A stretch of 19,419 nt of DNA from GCA-2723085 sp042093455 (lineage in GTDB: Bacteria; Bacteroidota; Bacteroidia; Flavobacteriales_D; Parvicellaceae). The stretch covers positions 1 to 19,419 of the forward strand of contig JBELEU010000021.1 in the NCBI GenBank assembly GCA_042093455.1, written 5' to 3'. Shown piece by piece: positions 12,645 through 19,419 of the stretch (positions are counted from its first letter, which is position 1; each line of letters opens with the position of its first letter). The position numbers and the translations under genes were made by a program. Under the pieces are notes generated by a model. It searched no databases and had not been told where the DNA came from. It saw only the letters and a list, made by a program, of their open reading frames with translations.

Positions 12645-15308
12645 ATGTGGAATAGCATTGCAAATATTATTCTAAGAAATAGACTGTTAATACTTTCTAT
12701 TTTGTTATCACTAACTATTCTTCTTGGATACTTTGGGACAAAGGTTTCTTTACAATACGAATTTGGAAAGCTTTTGCCTTCAAATGATGAAACATTCTTA
12801 GATTATGAAGATTTTAAACACAATTTTGGCAGTGACGGAATGGTTGTTGTTATTGCAGTTAATGACAAAGAATTTTATGATTATAAAAAATTTAATGCTT
12901 GGAGAAAACTAGGTGATAGTTTAAATGCTCTTAAAATATCTTATATTCATGAAGGTGAAGTAATTGAAAAAAATGTTGTTGATTCTATTTTTTCAGAAGC
13001 ACATCTTTACAACATTTCAAAAGATAAAATCAATAAGAAATTTGTTTTAGAAGAAATTGTCCAATCTTTTCCTATTGACTCTACAGAAGTTGATAGTATT
13101 CAAAAAGTCATTTTATCATTGCCTTTTTACGAAGATGTGGTTTACAAGAAGTCTTCTGACTTACATCTTATGATGCTTTTCATCAACAAGGAAGTTTTTA
13201 ATTCAAAAAATAGAGGGACTCTTATTGATGATATCCACAATATAGCTTTATCCTATGAACAACAATTCTCTAGTTTTCATTTTTCAGGATTGCCTTTCAT
13301 TAGGTCTGTTACTATGAACAAAGTGAAGTCTGAATTAAGACTTTTTGTTTTGTTAGCGCTATTAGTTACTTCAATTCTTTTGTTCTTGTTTTTTAGATCT
13401 TTTAAGGTGGTTCTAATTTCTTTAATAGTTGTTGTTATTGGAGTTGTATGGTCATTTGGAATTATTGGTATATTCAATTATGAAATAACGATATTGATGG
13501 GATTAATACCTCCATTAGTTATCGTAATTGGAATCCCCAATTGTGTTTATTTAATTAATAAATACCAACAAGAATACAGATCTCACGGCAACAAAGCAAA
13601 ATCATTGACTAGGGTAATTAAGAAAGTAGGTAATGCTACATTTCTAACAAATGTTACTACAGCTATGGGTTTTGGTACTTTCATTTTCACTCATTCAGAC
13701 TTGATGAAAGAATTTGGTGTAGTTGCCTCCATAAATATTATTTGTGTCTTCTTTTTGAGTATTCTCTTGGTTCCAATTATGTATAGTTATTTACCCGCAC
13801 CAAAAACTAAACACACAAAGCATTTGGATAGGAATTGGTTGTACAAAGCCGTTGACTTACTTGTTTATTTTTCAACAGAAAAAAGAAAGCAAGTCTATCT
13901 GGTAACAGTTTTAGGATTAATTATTGGATTTTATGGCATGACTAGAATGCATACAACTGGTAATATTGTTGATGATTTGCCTGATGGAGATCAGGTAGTT
14001 TTAGATTTGAAGTTTTTTGAAAAGGAACTTAATGGAGTCATGCCTTTTGAAATTGTTTTAAGCAGTAACGATACCATTTATAAAAGCTTTTCTAATATTT
14101 CAAAAATTCAAAAACTACAACAAGCATTGAAAAAAGAGAAATACCTTTCAACCTCTCTTTCTATAGTTGATGCAATGAAGTTTATTTCTCAGGCTTATGC
14201 CAACGGAAAGGTGTCTAAATTCAATTTAGATTTTAATAAAGAAAAAGATAAAAAACATTTCTCAAGAGTAATTGGATCTAAATACTTTAAAAATACTTTC
14301 CTTGATCAGAATTCTGATGGTGAAAACGGCTTTGTTGGAAGTTTTATAGATTCTACGCACCAAAGAACGAGAATAACTCTGCAAATAGCAGATATTGGAA
14401 CAGCTGCAATGGATAGCTTAATTTTGAGATTGAATAATACCATTGAAGAAATTATCAATCCACTCAGTATAAATTATAACTTAATTATTGAAGGGGACAA
14501 AGACTCTATACAAACCAAGTTGTTTAATCTTTACAATACATCACCTTCCCTAAAATACAAAGTACAAGCTGAATTAATTAAAAGTAATGGCACAGATGAT
14601 TTTGGTTTATTTCCTGAAAGCTTTTCTGAAATTAAAGAAATATATGGTCTTGAAAATTTTGAATCAGCCATTAATCAAAACATAGAAAATCAAAGAATAT
14701 CATCAATAGTTACCGGGACTGGTGTTGTGTTTACAAAAGGAACTACCTACTTAGTTAAAAACTTATTTATCAGTTTAATGATAGCAATTTTTGTAATTGC
14801 AGTCCTTATGTCTTTTCTATTTAAGTCTTGGAGAATGGTACTTGTTTCATTGCTCCCGAATTTAGTGCCTTTAATCTTTACTTCAGCATTAATGGGTTAT
14901 TTTGGAATCCCCATTAAGCCATCAACAATTCTAGTTTTTAGTATAGCATTTGGGATTTCTATTGATGACACCATTCATTTTTTAGCCAAGTATAGACAAG
15001 AATTGCAATCCAATGGTTCAAATATTAGAAATGCTGTTATTAATTCAATTAAAGAAACAGGTACAAGTATGATATATACCTCTATCATCCTCTTCTTTGG
15101 TTTTTCAATTTTCATTGCATCAAATTTCGGAGGTACACAAGCTTTAGGTACTTTGGTTTCGCTCACATTATTTGTTGCAATGCTAGCTAATTTAGTACTG
15201 CTTCCTGCCTTGCTTCTTTCTCTTGAAAGATCTTTGACTACAAAACAATTTAAAGATTCTGAAGCTTTTTTTGAGGACGATCAAGATATTGATTGGAAAG
15301 AACTATAA
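12645..15308 (+). CDS. RND superfamily (MMPL-type) transporter
   Basis: This 887-residue inner-membrane protein shows the duplicated RND layout. TM1 is at about 14-31, followed by a large soluble loop (about 32-230), then TM2-TM6 at about 232-383. TM7 lies near 413-430, followed by a second soluble loop (about 431-700) and then five more helices to about 870. The hallmark GIPNCVYLINKYQQE and its repeat GISIDDTIHFLAKYRQE sit after the fourth and tenth helices, with acidic residues only in the second. The C-terminus is acidic and cytoplasmic. It is closer to single-component MMPL/HpnN-like exporters of lipids or hydrophobic molecules than to AcrB, which is larger and works with a membrane-fusion partner. 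No partner gene is adjacent. rmlA follows 10 bp later, suggesting an envelope role; the cargo is unknown. Confidence 0.88.
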   Translation: MWNSIANIILRNRLLILSILLSLTILLGYFGTKVSLQYEFGKLLPSNDETFLDYEDFKHNFGSDGMVVVIAVNDKEFYDYKKFNAWRKLGDSLNALKISYIHEGEVIEKNVVDSIFSEAHLYNISKDKINKKFVLEEIVQSFPIDSTEVDSIQKVILSLPFYEDVVYKKSSDLHLMMLFINKEVFNSKNRGTLIDDIHNIALSYEQQFSSFHFSGLPFIRSVTMNKVKSELRLFVLLALLVTSILLFLFFRSFKVVLISLIVVVIGVVWSFGIIGIFNYEITILMGLIPPLVIVIGIPNCVYLINKYQQEYRSHGNKAKSLTRVIKKVGNATFLTNVTTAMGFGTFIFTHSDLMKEFGVVASINIICVFFLSILLVPIMYSYLPAPKTKHTKHLDRNWLYKAVDLLVYFSTEKRKQVYLVTVLGLIIGFYGMTRMHTTGNIVDDLPDGDQVVLDLKFFEKELNGVMPFEIVLSSNDTIYKSFSNISKIQKLQQALKKEKYLSTSLSIVDAMKFISQAYANGKVSKFNLDFNKEKDKKHFSRVIGSKYFKNTFLDQNSDGENGFVGSFIDSTHQRTRITLQIADIGTAAMDSLILRLNNTIEEIINPLSINYNLIIEGDKDSIQTKLFNLYNTSPSLKYKVQAELIKSNGTDDFGLFPESFSEIKEIYGLENFESAINQNIENQRISSIVTGTGVVFTKGTTYLVKNLFISLMIAIFVIAVLMSFLFKSWRMVLVSLLPNLVPLIFTSALMGYFGIPIKPSTILVFSIAFGISIDDTIHFLAKYRQELQSNGSNIRNAVINSIKETGTSMIYTSIILFFGFSIFIASNFGGTQALGTLVSLTLFVAMLANLVLLPALLLSLERSLTTKQFKDSEAFFEDDQDIDWKEL

Positions 15309-15318
15309 AACTATTTAA

Positions 15319-16185
15319 ATGAAAATGAAAGGAATTATTCTTGCGGGTGGATCAGGAACTCGCTTACATCCACTAACTCTTGCTGTTAGTAAACAGCTCA
15401 TGCCAGTATACAATAAGCCAATGATATACTACCCTTTATCTACGCTAATGCATGCCGGAATTAGAGATATATTATTTATTACTACTCCCCATGATGAGCC
15501 TTTATTTAAACATTTATTAGGAGATGGTTCTAAACTAGGGTGTAACTTTCAGTATGCCATTCAGTCAGAACCTAATGGTCTTGCTCAAGCATTTGTTATA
15601 GGTGAACAGTTTATAGGAAAAGATAAAGTGGCTCTTATTTTAGGAGACAATATCTTTTTTGGTGGTGGTATGGGTAAAAAACTTAAAAGTTCAATTGATC
15701 CTGATGGAGGTTATATTTTTGCTTACCATGTTAATGATCCTGAAAGATACGGAGTAGTTGAGTTTGATGAAAATGATAAAGCCATTTCAATTGAAGAGAA
15801 ACCTATTCATCCTAAGTCTAATTATGCAGTCCCTGGACTTTATTTTTATGACAACGATGTTATTGAAATTGCAAAATCCTTAAAACCAAGTCCAAGAGGA
15901 GAGTACGAAATTACAGATGTTAATAAGCATTATTTAGAAACGGGTAAGTTGAAAGTAAAAACATTACCAAGAGGTGTTGCTTGGCTTGATACTGGTACTT
16001 TTAGTTCTTTAATGCAAGCATCACATTTTGTTCAAACTATTGAAGAAAGACAAGGTGTTGGAGTAGGTTGTATTGAAGCAGTAGCTTATTCGAACGGGTT
16101 CATTAATGAAGACCAATTAAAAGAATTATCAATACCTCTTTTAAAAAGTGGTTATGGTGATTATTTAAAAAGTTTAATCAAATAA
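15319..16185 (+). CDS. rmlA: Glucose-1-phosphate thymidylyltransferase
   Basis: RmlA (RfbA) makes dTDP-glucose from dTTP and glucose-1-phosphate, the first step to dTDP-rhamnose and other dTDP-sugars of surface polysaccharides. The 288 residues show LAGGSGTRLHPLT (nucleotide loop), SKQLMPVYNKPMIYYPLSTLM, LILGDNIFFGGGMG and EEKPIHPKSNYAVPGLYFYD (sugar site), matching the short tetrameric class. The ATG at 15319 gives MKMKGIILAGG; the second ATG at 15325 gives the more usual MKGIILAGG start and may be the true one. rmlB, rmlC and rmlD are not in the window. It sits 10 bp after the transporter and 3 bp before the prenyl synthase. Confidence 0.95.
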   Translation: MKMKGIILAGGSGTRLHPLTLAVSKQLMPVYNKPMIYYPLSTLMHAGIRDILFITTPHDEPLFKHLLGDGSKLGCNFQYAIQSEPNGLAQAFVIGEQFIGKDKVALILGDNIFFGGGMGKKLKSSIDPDGGYIFAYHVNDPERYGVVEFDENDKAISIEEKPIHPKSNYAVPGLYFYDNDVIEIAKSLKPSPRGEYEITDVNKHYLETGKLKVKTLPRGVAWLDTGTFSSLMQASHFVQTIEERQGVGVGCIEAVAYSNGFINEDQLKELSIPLLKSGYGDYLKSLIK

Positions 16186-16188
16186 AAA

Positions 16189-17157
16189 ATGCTTTCCGAA
16201 TACAAATTCCAATTAGATCAAAAAATTGATGAGTTTTTGCATAGTTTGCCTCAACAGGAGATATACAACCCTATAAAACATATTGTTGGCTTAGGTGGAA
16301 AGAGGTTTCGATCATCAGTTTTACTTTTAATTACTGATTTATTTGATGGGGATATAAATATGGCTTTTGACGAAGCAGTCGCTATTGAGCTTTTCCATAA
16401 TTTCACCCTTATTCATGATGATATTATGGATGAGGCACCACTTCGAAGAGGTGAACAAACAGTACATAAAAAGTGGAACGAAAACATTGGTATTCTTTCG
16501 GGAGACATATTGTATGCTGTTTCTAATCAATTGATTGCGAATTCCATAAATAATATTAACCCAGCTATTAATCAGCTTTTTCAGAAAACTTCCATTGAAG
16601 TATGCGAAGGTCAAGCAATGGATATGGAATTTGAGCCTCTAGAAGATGTTCCGATGAAGGAGTATTTAAAGATGATTGAACTTAAAACAGCGGTTTTAGT
16701 GGGATGTTCCATGCAGATTGGTGCACTAATAGCAAAATCATCTCAGGAAAATATTCATAATATTTATGATTTTGGTGTAAATCTTGGAATTGCATTTCAA
16801 ATACATGATGATATTCTTGATGTTTTTCCAGAAAAAGAAAATTTTGGAAAACAAGTTGCAGGAGATATTATTGAGGGAAAAAAAACAGTTTTATCTTTAA
16901 ATGCTATTGAAAAAATTGATTCGAATAAGAAAAAAGATTTCATAGAACTATTAAATTCTAATGCTTTTCCAGATCAAGAAAAAATTCAATTGGTAAAGGA
17001 ATTCTATACAGAGCTAAATGTCTTGGAAGAGGCGGTCGATTTAAAAAATAAATATTTTGAATTAGCATTAGTTAATTTAACAAAACTTGATCTTCCTGAA
17101 AATAAAAAAGACAAACTCAGAAGTTTTGCTGAGTTTTTAATGAATCGTAACTACTAG
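16189..17157 (+). CDS. Trans polyprenyl diphosphate synthase (likely C15-C20)
   Basis: This 322-residue all-alpha prenyltransferase condenses isopentenyl diphosphate with allylic diphosphates. The GGKRFR motif is at 36-41, the first Asp-rich motif DDIMD at 77-81 followed by RRG, and the second DDILD at 207-211 with GKQVAGD after it; both bind Mg-diphosphate. There is no two-residue insertion in the first motif, so it is not the typical bacterial FPP synthase type. F72, five residues before the motif, resembles short-chain GGPP-type enzymes, suggesting a C15-C20 product, although chain length cannot be read reliably. The gene follows rmlA by 3 bp, indicating one operon. Its last codons contain a terminator-like hairpin, and its stop overlaps the convergent gene by 4 nt. 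Confidence 0.92.
   Translation: MLSEYKFQLDQKIDEFLHSLPQQEIYNPIKHIVGLGGKRFRSSVLLLITDLFDGDINMAFDEAVAIELFHNFTLIHDDIMDEAPLRRGEQTVHKKWNENIGILSGDILYAVSNQLIANSINNINPAINQLFQKTSIEVCEGQAMDMEFEPLEDVPMKEYLKMIELKTAVLVGCSMQIGALIAKSSQENIHNIYDFGVNLGIAFQIHDDILDVFPEKENFGKQVAGDIIEGKKTVLSLNAIEKIDSNKKKDFIELLNSNAFPDQEKIQLVKEFYTELNVLEEAVDLKNKYFELALVNLTKLDLPENKKDKLRSFAEFLMNRNY
17104..17138. terminator. Bidirectional terminator-like hairpin inside a coding end
   Basis: AAACTCAG (17113-17120) pairs perfectly with CTGAGTTT (17129-17136) around an 8-nt loop. On the plus strand T residues continue to 17138. On the minus strand the stem is followed by GTC and then six Ts (from 17109 to 17104). It lies inside the last 15 or so codons of the prenyl synthase and 18-41 bp past the stop of the TIGR01777 gene, so it could end both convergent transcripts. 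Only three of eight pairs are G-C, so efficiency is uncertain. Confidence 0.5.
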
Positions 17158-18053
17158 CGGTAAATATCTTCTAGTGCCTCTGATAGTTTATTGTGTTTAA
17201 ATGAATAGCCACTAGCTAATATTTTTTCATTATTTACTTTTACTCCTTCTAATAAAATGTCTGCTAATTCTCCATAAATTAGTTTAAGAATAAAGGAGGG
17301 TACGTTAGGGAGTCTTAGTTTTTTATTTAATTTTTCAGCCAATGTTTCTGTGAAAAACTTGTTGTTAACATGTTCAGTTGCAACGGCATTATAAGTTCCG
17401 CTTATTGATTTATTTTTCAAAGCATGTAGAAATAACCCAACAGCATCATCTAAATGTATCCAAGGCATAAATTGTTTTCCGCTTCCAATTGGGGCACCAA
17501 TATTTTTTTTAATTATACCAGCTATTTTTGCAACAGCTCCATCATTTTTATCCAAAATAATTCCAAGACGTAGTTTAGTAGTCCTTGTGATTTCAGAAAA
17601 TTGATCTACTGCATTTTCCCATTGAACACAACAATCAGAAATGAAATCAGGATACGAAGAATCTGTTTCTTCGTGTGTTTTGTTATTAGTTATTGCTCCA
17701 TAATATCCAACGCCAGAAGCAGAAGTGAAAGAGTTTAATGGGTGGTTTAATTCTTTTAACCTTTTTAAAATTAATCTTGCAGTTAAGACCCTACTTTTTA
17801 CTATTTCTTTTTTTCTTTTGGATGTCCAAGGTTTCTCGGCAATACCAGCACCTGCTAAGTGAATGATGTCTGTTACATCTTTAAAGCAATTGTCATCAAT
17901 TTTATTTTTTTCCCAATCCCATTCGTAATTTTTAATGTCATGTTTTGAGCTTTTATTTCTAGTAAGATGAACGACACTAATGTTTTCACTTATTAGTTTT
18001 TTAGTTATGGCACTTCCTAGCATTCCTGACCCACCAGTTATTAATACTTTCAT
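17154..18053 (-). CDS. TIGR01777-family NAD-dependent epimerase-like protein
   Basis: This 299-residue protein is an atypical extended SDR of the TIGR01777 group (E. coli YfcH, human SDR39U1), whose reaction is not established. The N-terminal nucleotide motif is GGSGMLG (7-13). IIHLAGAGIAEKPWTSKRKKE and SASGVGYYG are characteristic of the group, as are RLGIILDKNDGA and PWIHLDDAVG. The C-terminal region, including TYNAVATEHVNN and the PSFILKLIYGELADILLEG segment, also fits. The 3' stop overlaps the convergent prenyl synthase stop by 4 nt at CTAG. It is divergent from the small gene at 18144, with 90 bp between them. Confidence in family is high; function is open. Confidence 0.92.
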   Translation of the reverse strand: MKVLITGGSGMLGSAITKKLISENISVVHLTRNKSSKHDIKNYEWDWEKNKIDDNCFKDVTDIIHLAGAGIAEKPWTSKRKKEIVKSRVLTARLILKRLKELNHPLNSFTSASGVGYYGAITNNKTHEETDSSYPDFISDCCVQWENAVDQFSEITRTTKLRLGIILDKNDGAVAKIAGIIKKNIGAPIGSGKQFMPWIHLDDAVGLFLHALKNKSISGTYNAVATEHVNNKFFTETLAEKLNKKLRLPNVPSFILKLIYGELADILLEGVKVNNEKILASGYSFKHNKLSEALEDIYR

Positions 18054-18143
18054 TACTTAAATTTGAATGGTAAAATTACAACTTAGTTTAGTCAGCATAA
18101 ACATGTCTAATATATTTTTATATATTTCTTTAATACAGATCAA

Positions 18144-18443
18144 ATGAAAGAAATTGAATATAAGATAATTAAACAACTTAATAAAGATTTATCACTAGCC
18201 GGTTATCCAGAGCTATGTAGTGTCGATTCTTCAATGGAAGAAAATATCAATGTGCTTTCTAAATGGATTACTGTTGAAAGCAAAATGAATTTTTCAGGAT
18301 TTTCTCAATTTCTTTATTCAATTGACTTAAATGAATCTTATTTTCAAGAAGTTGATGAAATTGATTTCGAGTCATTGACATTAAATGTTATAAATCGTCT
18401 TAAAAATAAAGTTATTAATAGAGAAAAATTTAGTAAAATTTAG
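18144..18443 (+). CDS. Unrecognised 99-residue protein
   Basis: I do not recognise this protein. It has no signal peptide, membrane segment or cysteine cluster (one Cys, in PELCSVD) and looks soluble, acidic in the middle and mostly helical. A basic C-terminal end reads INRLKNKVINREKF. The reading frame is complete from ATG to TAG, uses the same AT-rich codons as its neighbours, and fills the space between two real genes, which supports it being coding. It lies 72 bp before sucA on the same strand, but a candidate sucA promoter lies between them. It could be an accessory or folding helper for a neighbour, but nothing in the sequence shows this. Confidence 0.65.
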   Translation: MKEIEYKIIKQLNKDLSLAGYPELCSVDSSMEENINVLSKWITVESKMNFSGFSQFLYSIDLNESYFQEVDEIDFESLTLNVINRLKNKVINREKFSKI

Positions 18444-18466
18444 TTGAATATTATCTTGGCTTTTTC

Positions 18467-18499
18467 TTCGGTAATTTTTAAAATTATTTTGCATCTTTG
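18467..18499 (+). promoter_or_regulatory. Candidate promoter of sucA
   Basis: TTCG (18467-18470), 21 bp, then CATCTTTG (18492-18499) fits the phylum pattern with one mismatch in each element. Transcription would begin around 18505, giving a leader of only about 10 nt before the ATG at 18516. Confidence 0.4.
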
Positions 18500-18515
18500 T
18501 TCTTGATCTAGAATT

Positions 18516-19419
18516 ATGGATAAATTTTCTTTTTTCGGAAATATTGATGGAGAATTTGTTGATGAATTATATCAGCGATATCAAACCAATAAAAATAAAC
18601 TTGAGCCAAGTTGGAGAAAGTTTTTTGATGGTTATGAATTTGGACTGACATCTTACAGCACTGAAGATGAAATACCAATGAACATCAAAAAAGAGTTTAT
18701 GGTCATTGATTTAATCAATGCATATAGAATTAGAGGTCATCTTTTTACAAAAACAAACCCTGTAAGAGAACGTAGAAAATATGCTCCTACTTTAGATCTT
18801 GTGAACTATGGGTTAGAAGAAGCAGACTTGGTAACCGTTTTTCAGGCAGGTGAGAAAATTGATATTGGCCCATCTAGTCTAAATGAAATTATAAAACATT
18901 TAGAAGCCACTTATTGTGAGTCAATTGGAATTGAGTATCAGTACATAAGAAGACCTGAAAGAGTAGAGTGGATACGTAAAAATATTGAATTAAAGAACAG
19001 ACCAGTTCTATCTACATCGGCTAAAAAACACATCCTCCACAAGCTCAATCAATCTAATGTTTTTGAACAGTTCTTACAGAAGAAATTTGTTGGTCAAAAA
19101 CGTTTTTCTATTGAAGGTGGTGAAGCTTTAATACCAGCTCTAGATACCTTAATAGAAAAAGGTGCTGAATTAGGTGCCGAAGAATATGTAATGGGAATGG
19201 CTCATCGAGGAAGATTAAATGTTTTGGCCAATATATTTAACAAAACATACCAAGCTATATTTAGTGAATTTGAAGGCAAAGAATATGATGAAGATAGTTT
19301 ATTCGATGGTGATGTCAAGTATCACTTAGGAATTACCTCAGAGGTTAAAACAGATACTGGTAAAAATGTAAAAATTACTTTAGCTCCAAACCCTTCACAC
19401 CTTGAAGCTGTTGATCCTG
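18516..19419 (+). CDS. sucA: 2-oxoglutarate dehydrogenase E1, N-terminal part
   Basis: E1o decarboxylates 2-oxoglutarate with thiamine diphosphate in the TCA cycle and passes the succinyl group to the SucB lipoyl domain. The window holds 301 codons of a protein that is usually around 900 residues, and it runs off the end at 19419 with no stop. Visible pieces are the N-terminal E1 domain (FVDELYQRYQTNK, SWRKFFDGYEFG, residues 14-43), the AYRIRGHLFTKTNP segment (69-82), and RRPERVEWIRKNIE (145-158). The start of the catalytic core follows, FSIEGGEALIPALD (197-210), then GMAHRGRLNVLANIFNK (227-243) and PNPSHLEAVDP (291-301). The start ATG gives the normal short leader before the conserved domain. 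A partner sucB would be expected just beyond the window. Confidence 0.96.
   Translation, partial: MDKFSFFGNIDGEFVDELYQRYQTNKNKLEPSWRKFFDGYEFGLTSYSTEDEIPMNIKKEFMVIDLINAYRIRGHLFTKTNPVRERRKYAPTLDLVNYGLEEADLVTVFQAGEKIDIGPSSLNEIIKHLEATYCESIGIEYQYIRRPERVEWIRKNIELKNRPVLSTSAKKHILHKLNQSNVFEQFLQKKFVGQKRFSIEGGEALIPALDTLIEKGAELGAEEYVMGMAHRGRLNVLANIFNKTYQAIFSEFEGKEYDEDSLFDGDVKYHLGITSEVKTDTGKNVKITLAPNPSHLEAVDP

Overview
The window reads as a piece of an AT-rich (roughly one-third G+C) genome of the phylum Bacteroidota, most likely a marine member of the Flavobacteriia. Three things point there. Protein sequences such as uL13, the long-form urocanase and a small DUF5522 protein look typical of that group. 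Several genes are preceded by the Bacteroidota-type promoter (TTG or TTTG, about 20 bp, then TAnnTTTG), with little Shine-Dalgarno signal. The gene order uL13-uS9-uS2-EF-Ts is also familiar there. Genes are packed tightly, with many 1-4 nt overlaps, and a 100-N run shows this is a scaffold rather than a finished replicon. I see no mobile elements, CRISPR arrays, tRNA or rRNA genes.

Layout. Positions 1-311 hold the tail of a VOC/glyoxalase-fold gene. On the minus strand lie proC and a short-chain dehydrogenase (1096-nt junction, 1-nt overlap), and a DUF5522 mini-protein gene whose stop overlaps the hutU start (4160 to 1978). A divergent intergenic region then leads to plus-strand gdhA and kbl. 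hutU, gdhA, proC and kbl all concern breakdown or interconversion of amino acids around glutamate and glycine/threonine. Positions 6900-10893 form a translation block: promoter, rplM, rpsI, a possibly structured leader, rpsB, tsf, an intrinsic terminator, pyrH and frr.

Positions 10908-11528 hold the most unusual gene. It encodes a small predicted lipoprotein with a His-rich patch and tandem Ala-Met-Glu-Asp repeats. The assembly gap interrupts it, and an identical 55-bp sequence lies on each side of the gap. If that copy is collapsed, one continuous 115-residue reading frame results. A terminator separates it from a convergent radical SAM/SPASM gene.

Positions 12645-17157 form a compact plus-strand run: an RND/MMPL-type transporter, RmlA and a polyprenyl diphosphate synthase, which together suggest envelope lipid or glycan work. 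This run ends in a terminator-like hairpin inside the last coding sequence, shared with the convergent TIGR01777-family gene. An unrecognised 99-residue gene and the first 301 codons of sucA (2-oxoglutarate dehydrogenase E1) close the window.

Most of the window is ordinary core genome. I found no convincing new multi-gene system. The best leads are the repeat lipoprotein and its gap, the DUF5522-hutU coupling, the coding-embedded bidirectional terminator, and possible control elements upstream of gdhA and rpsB.
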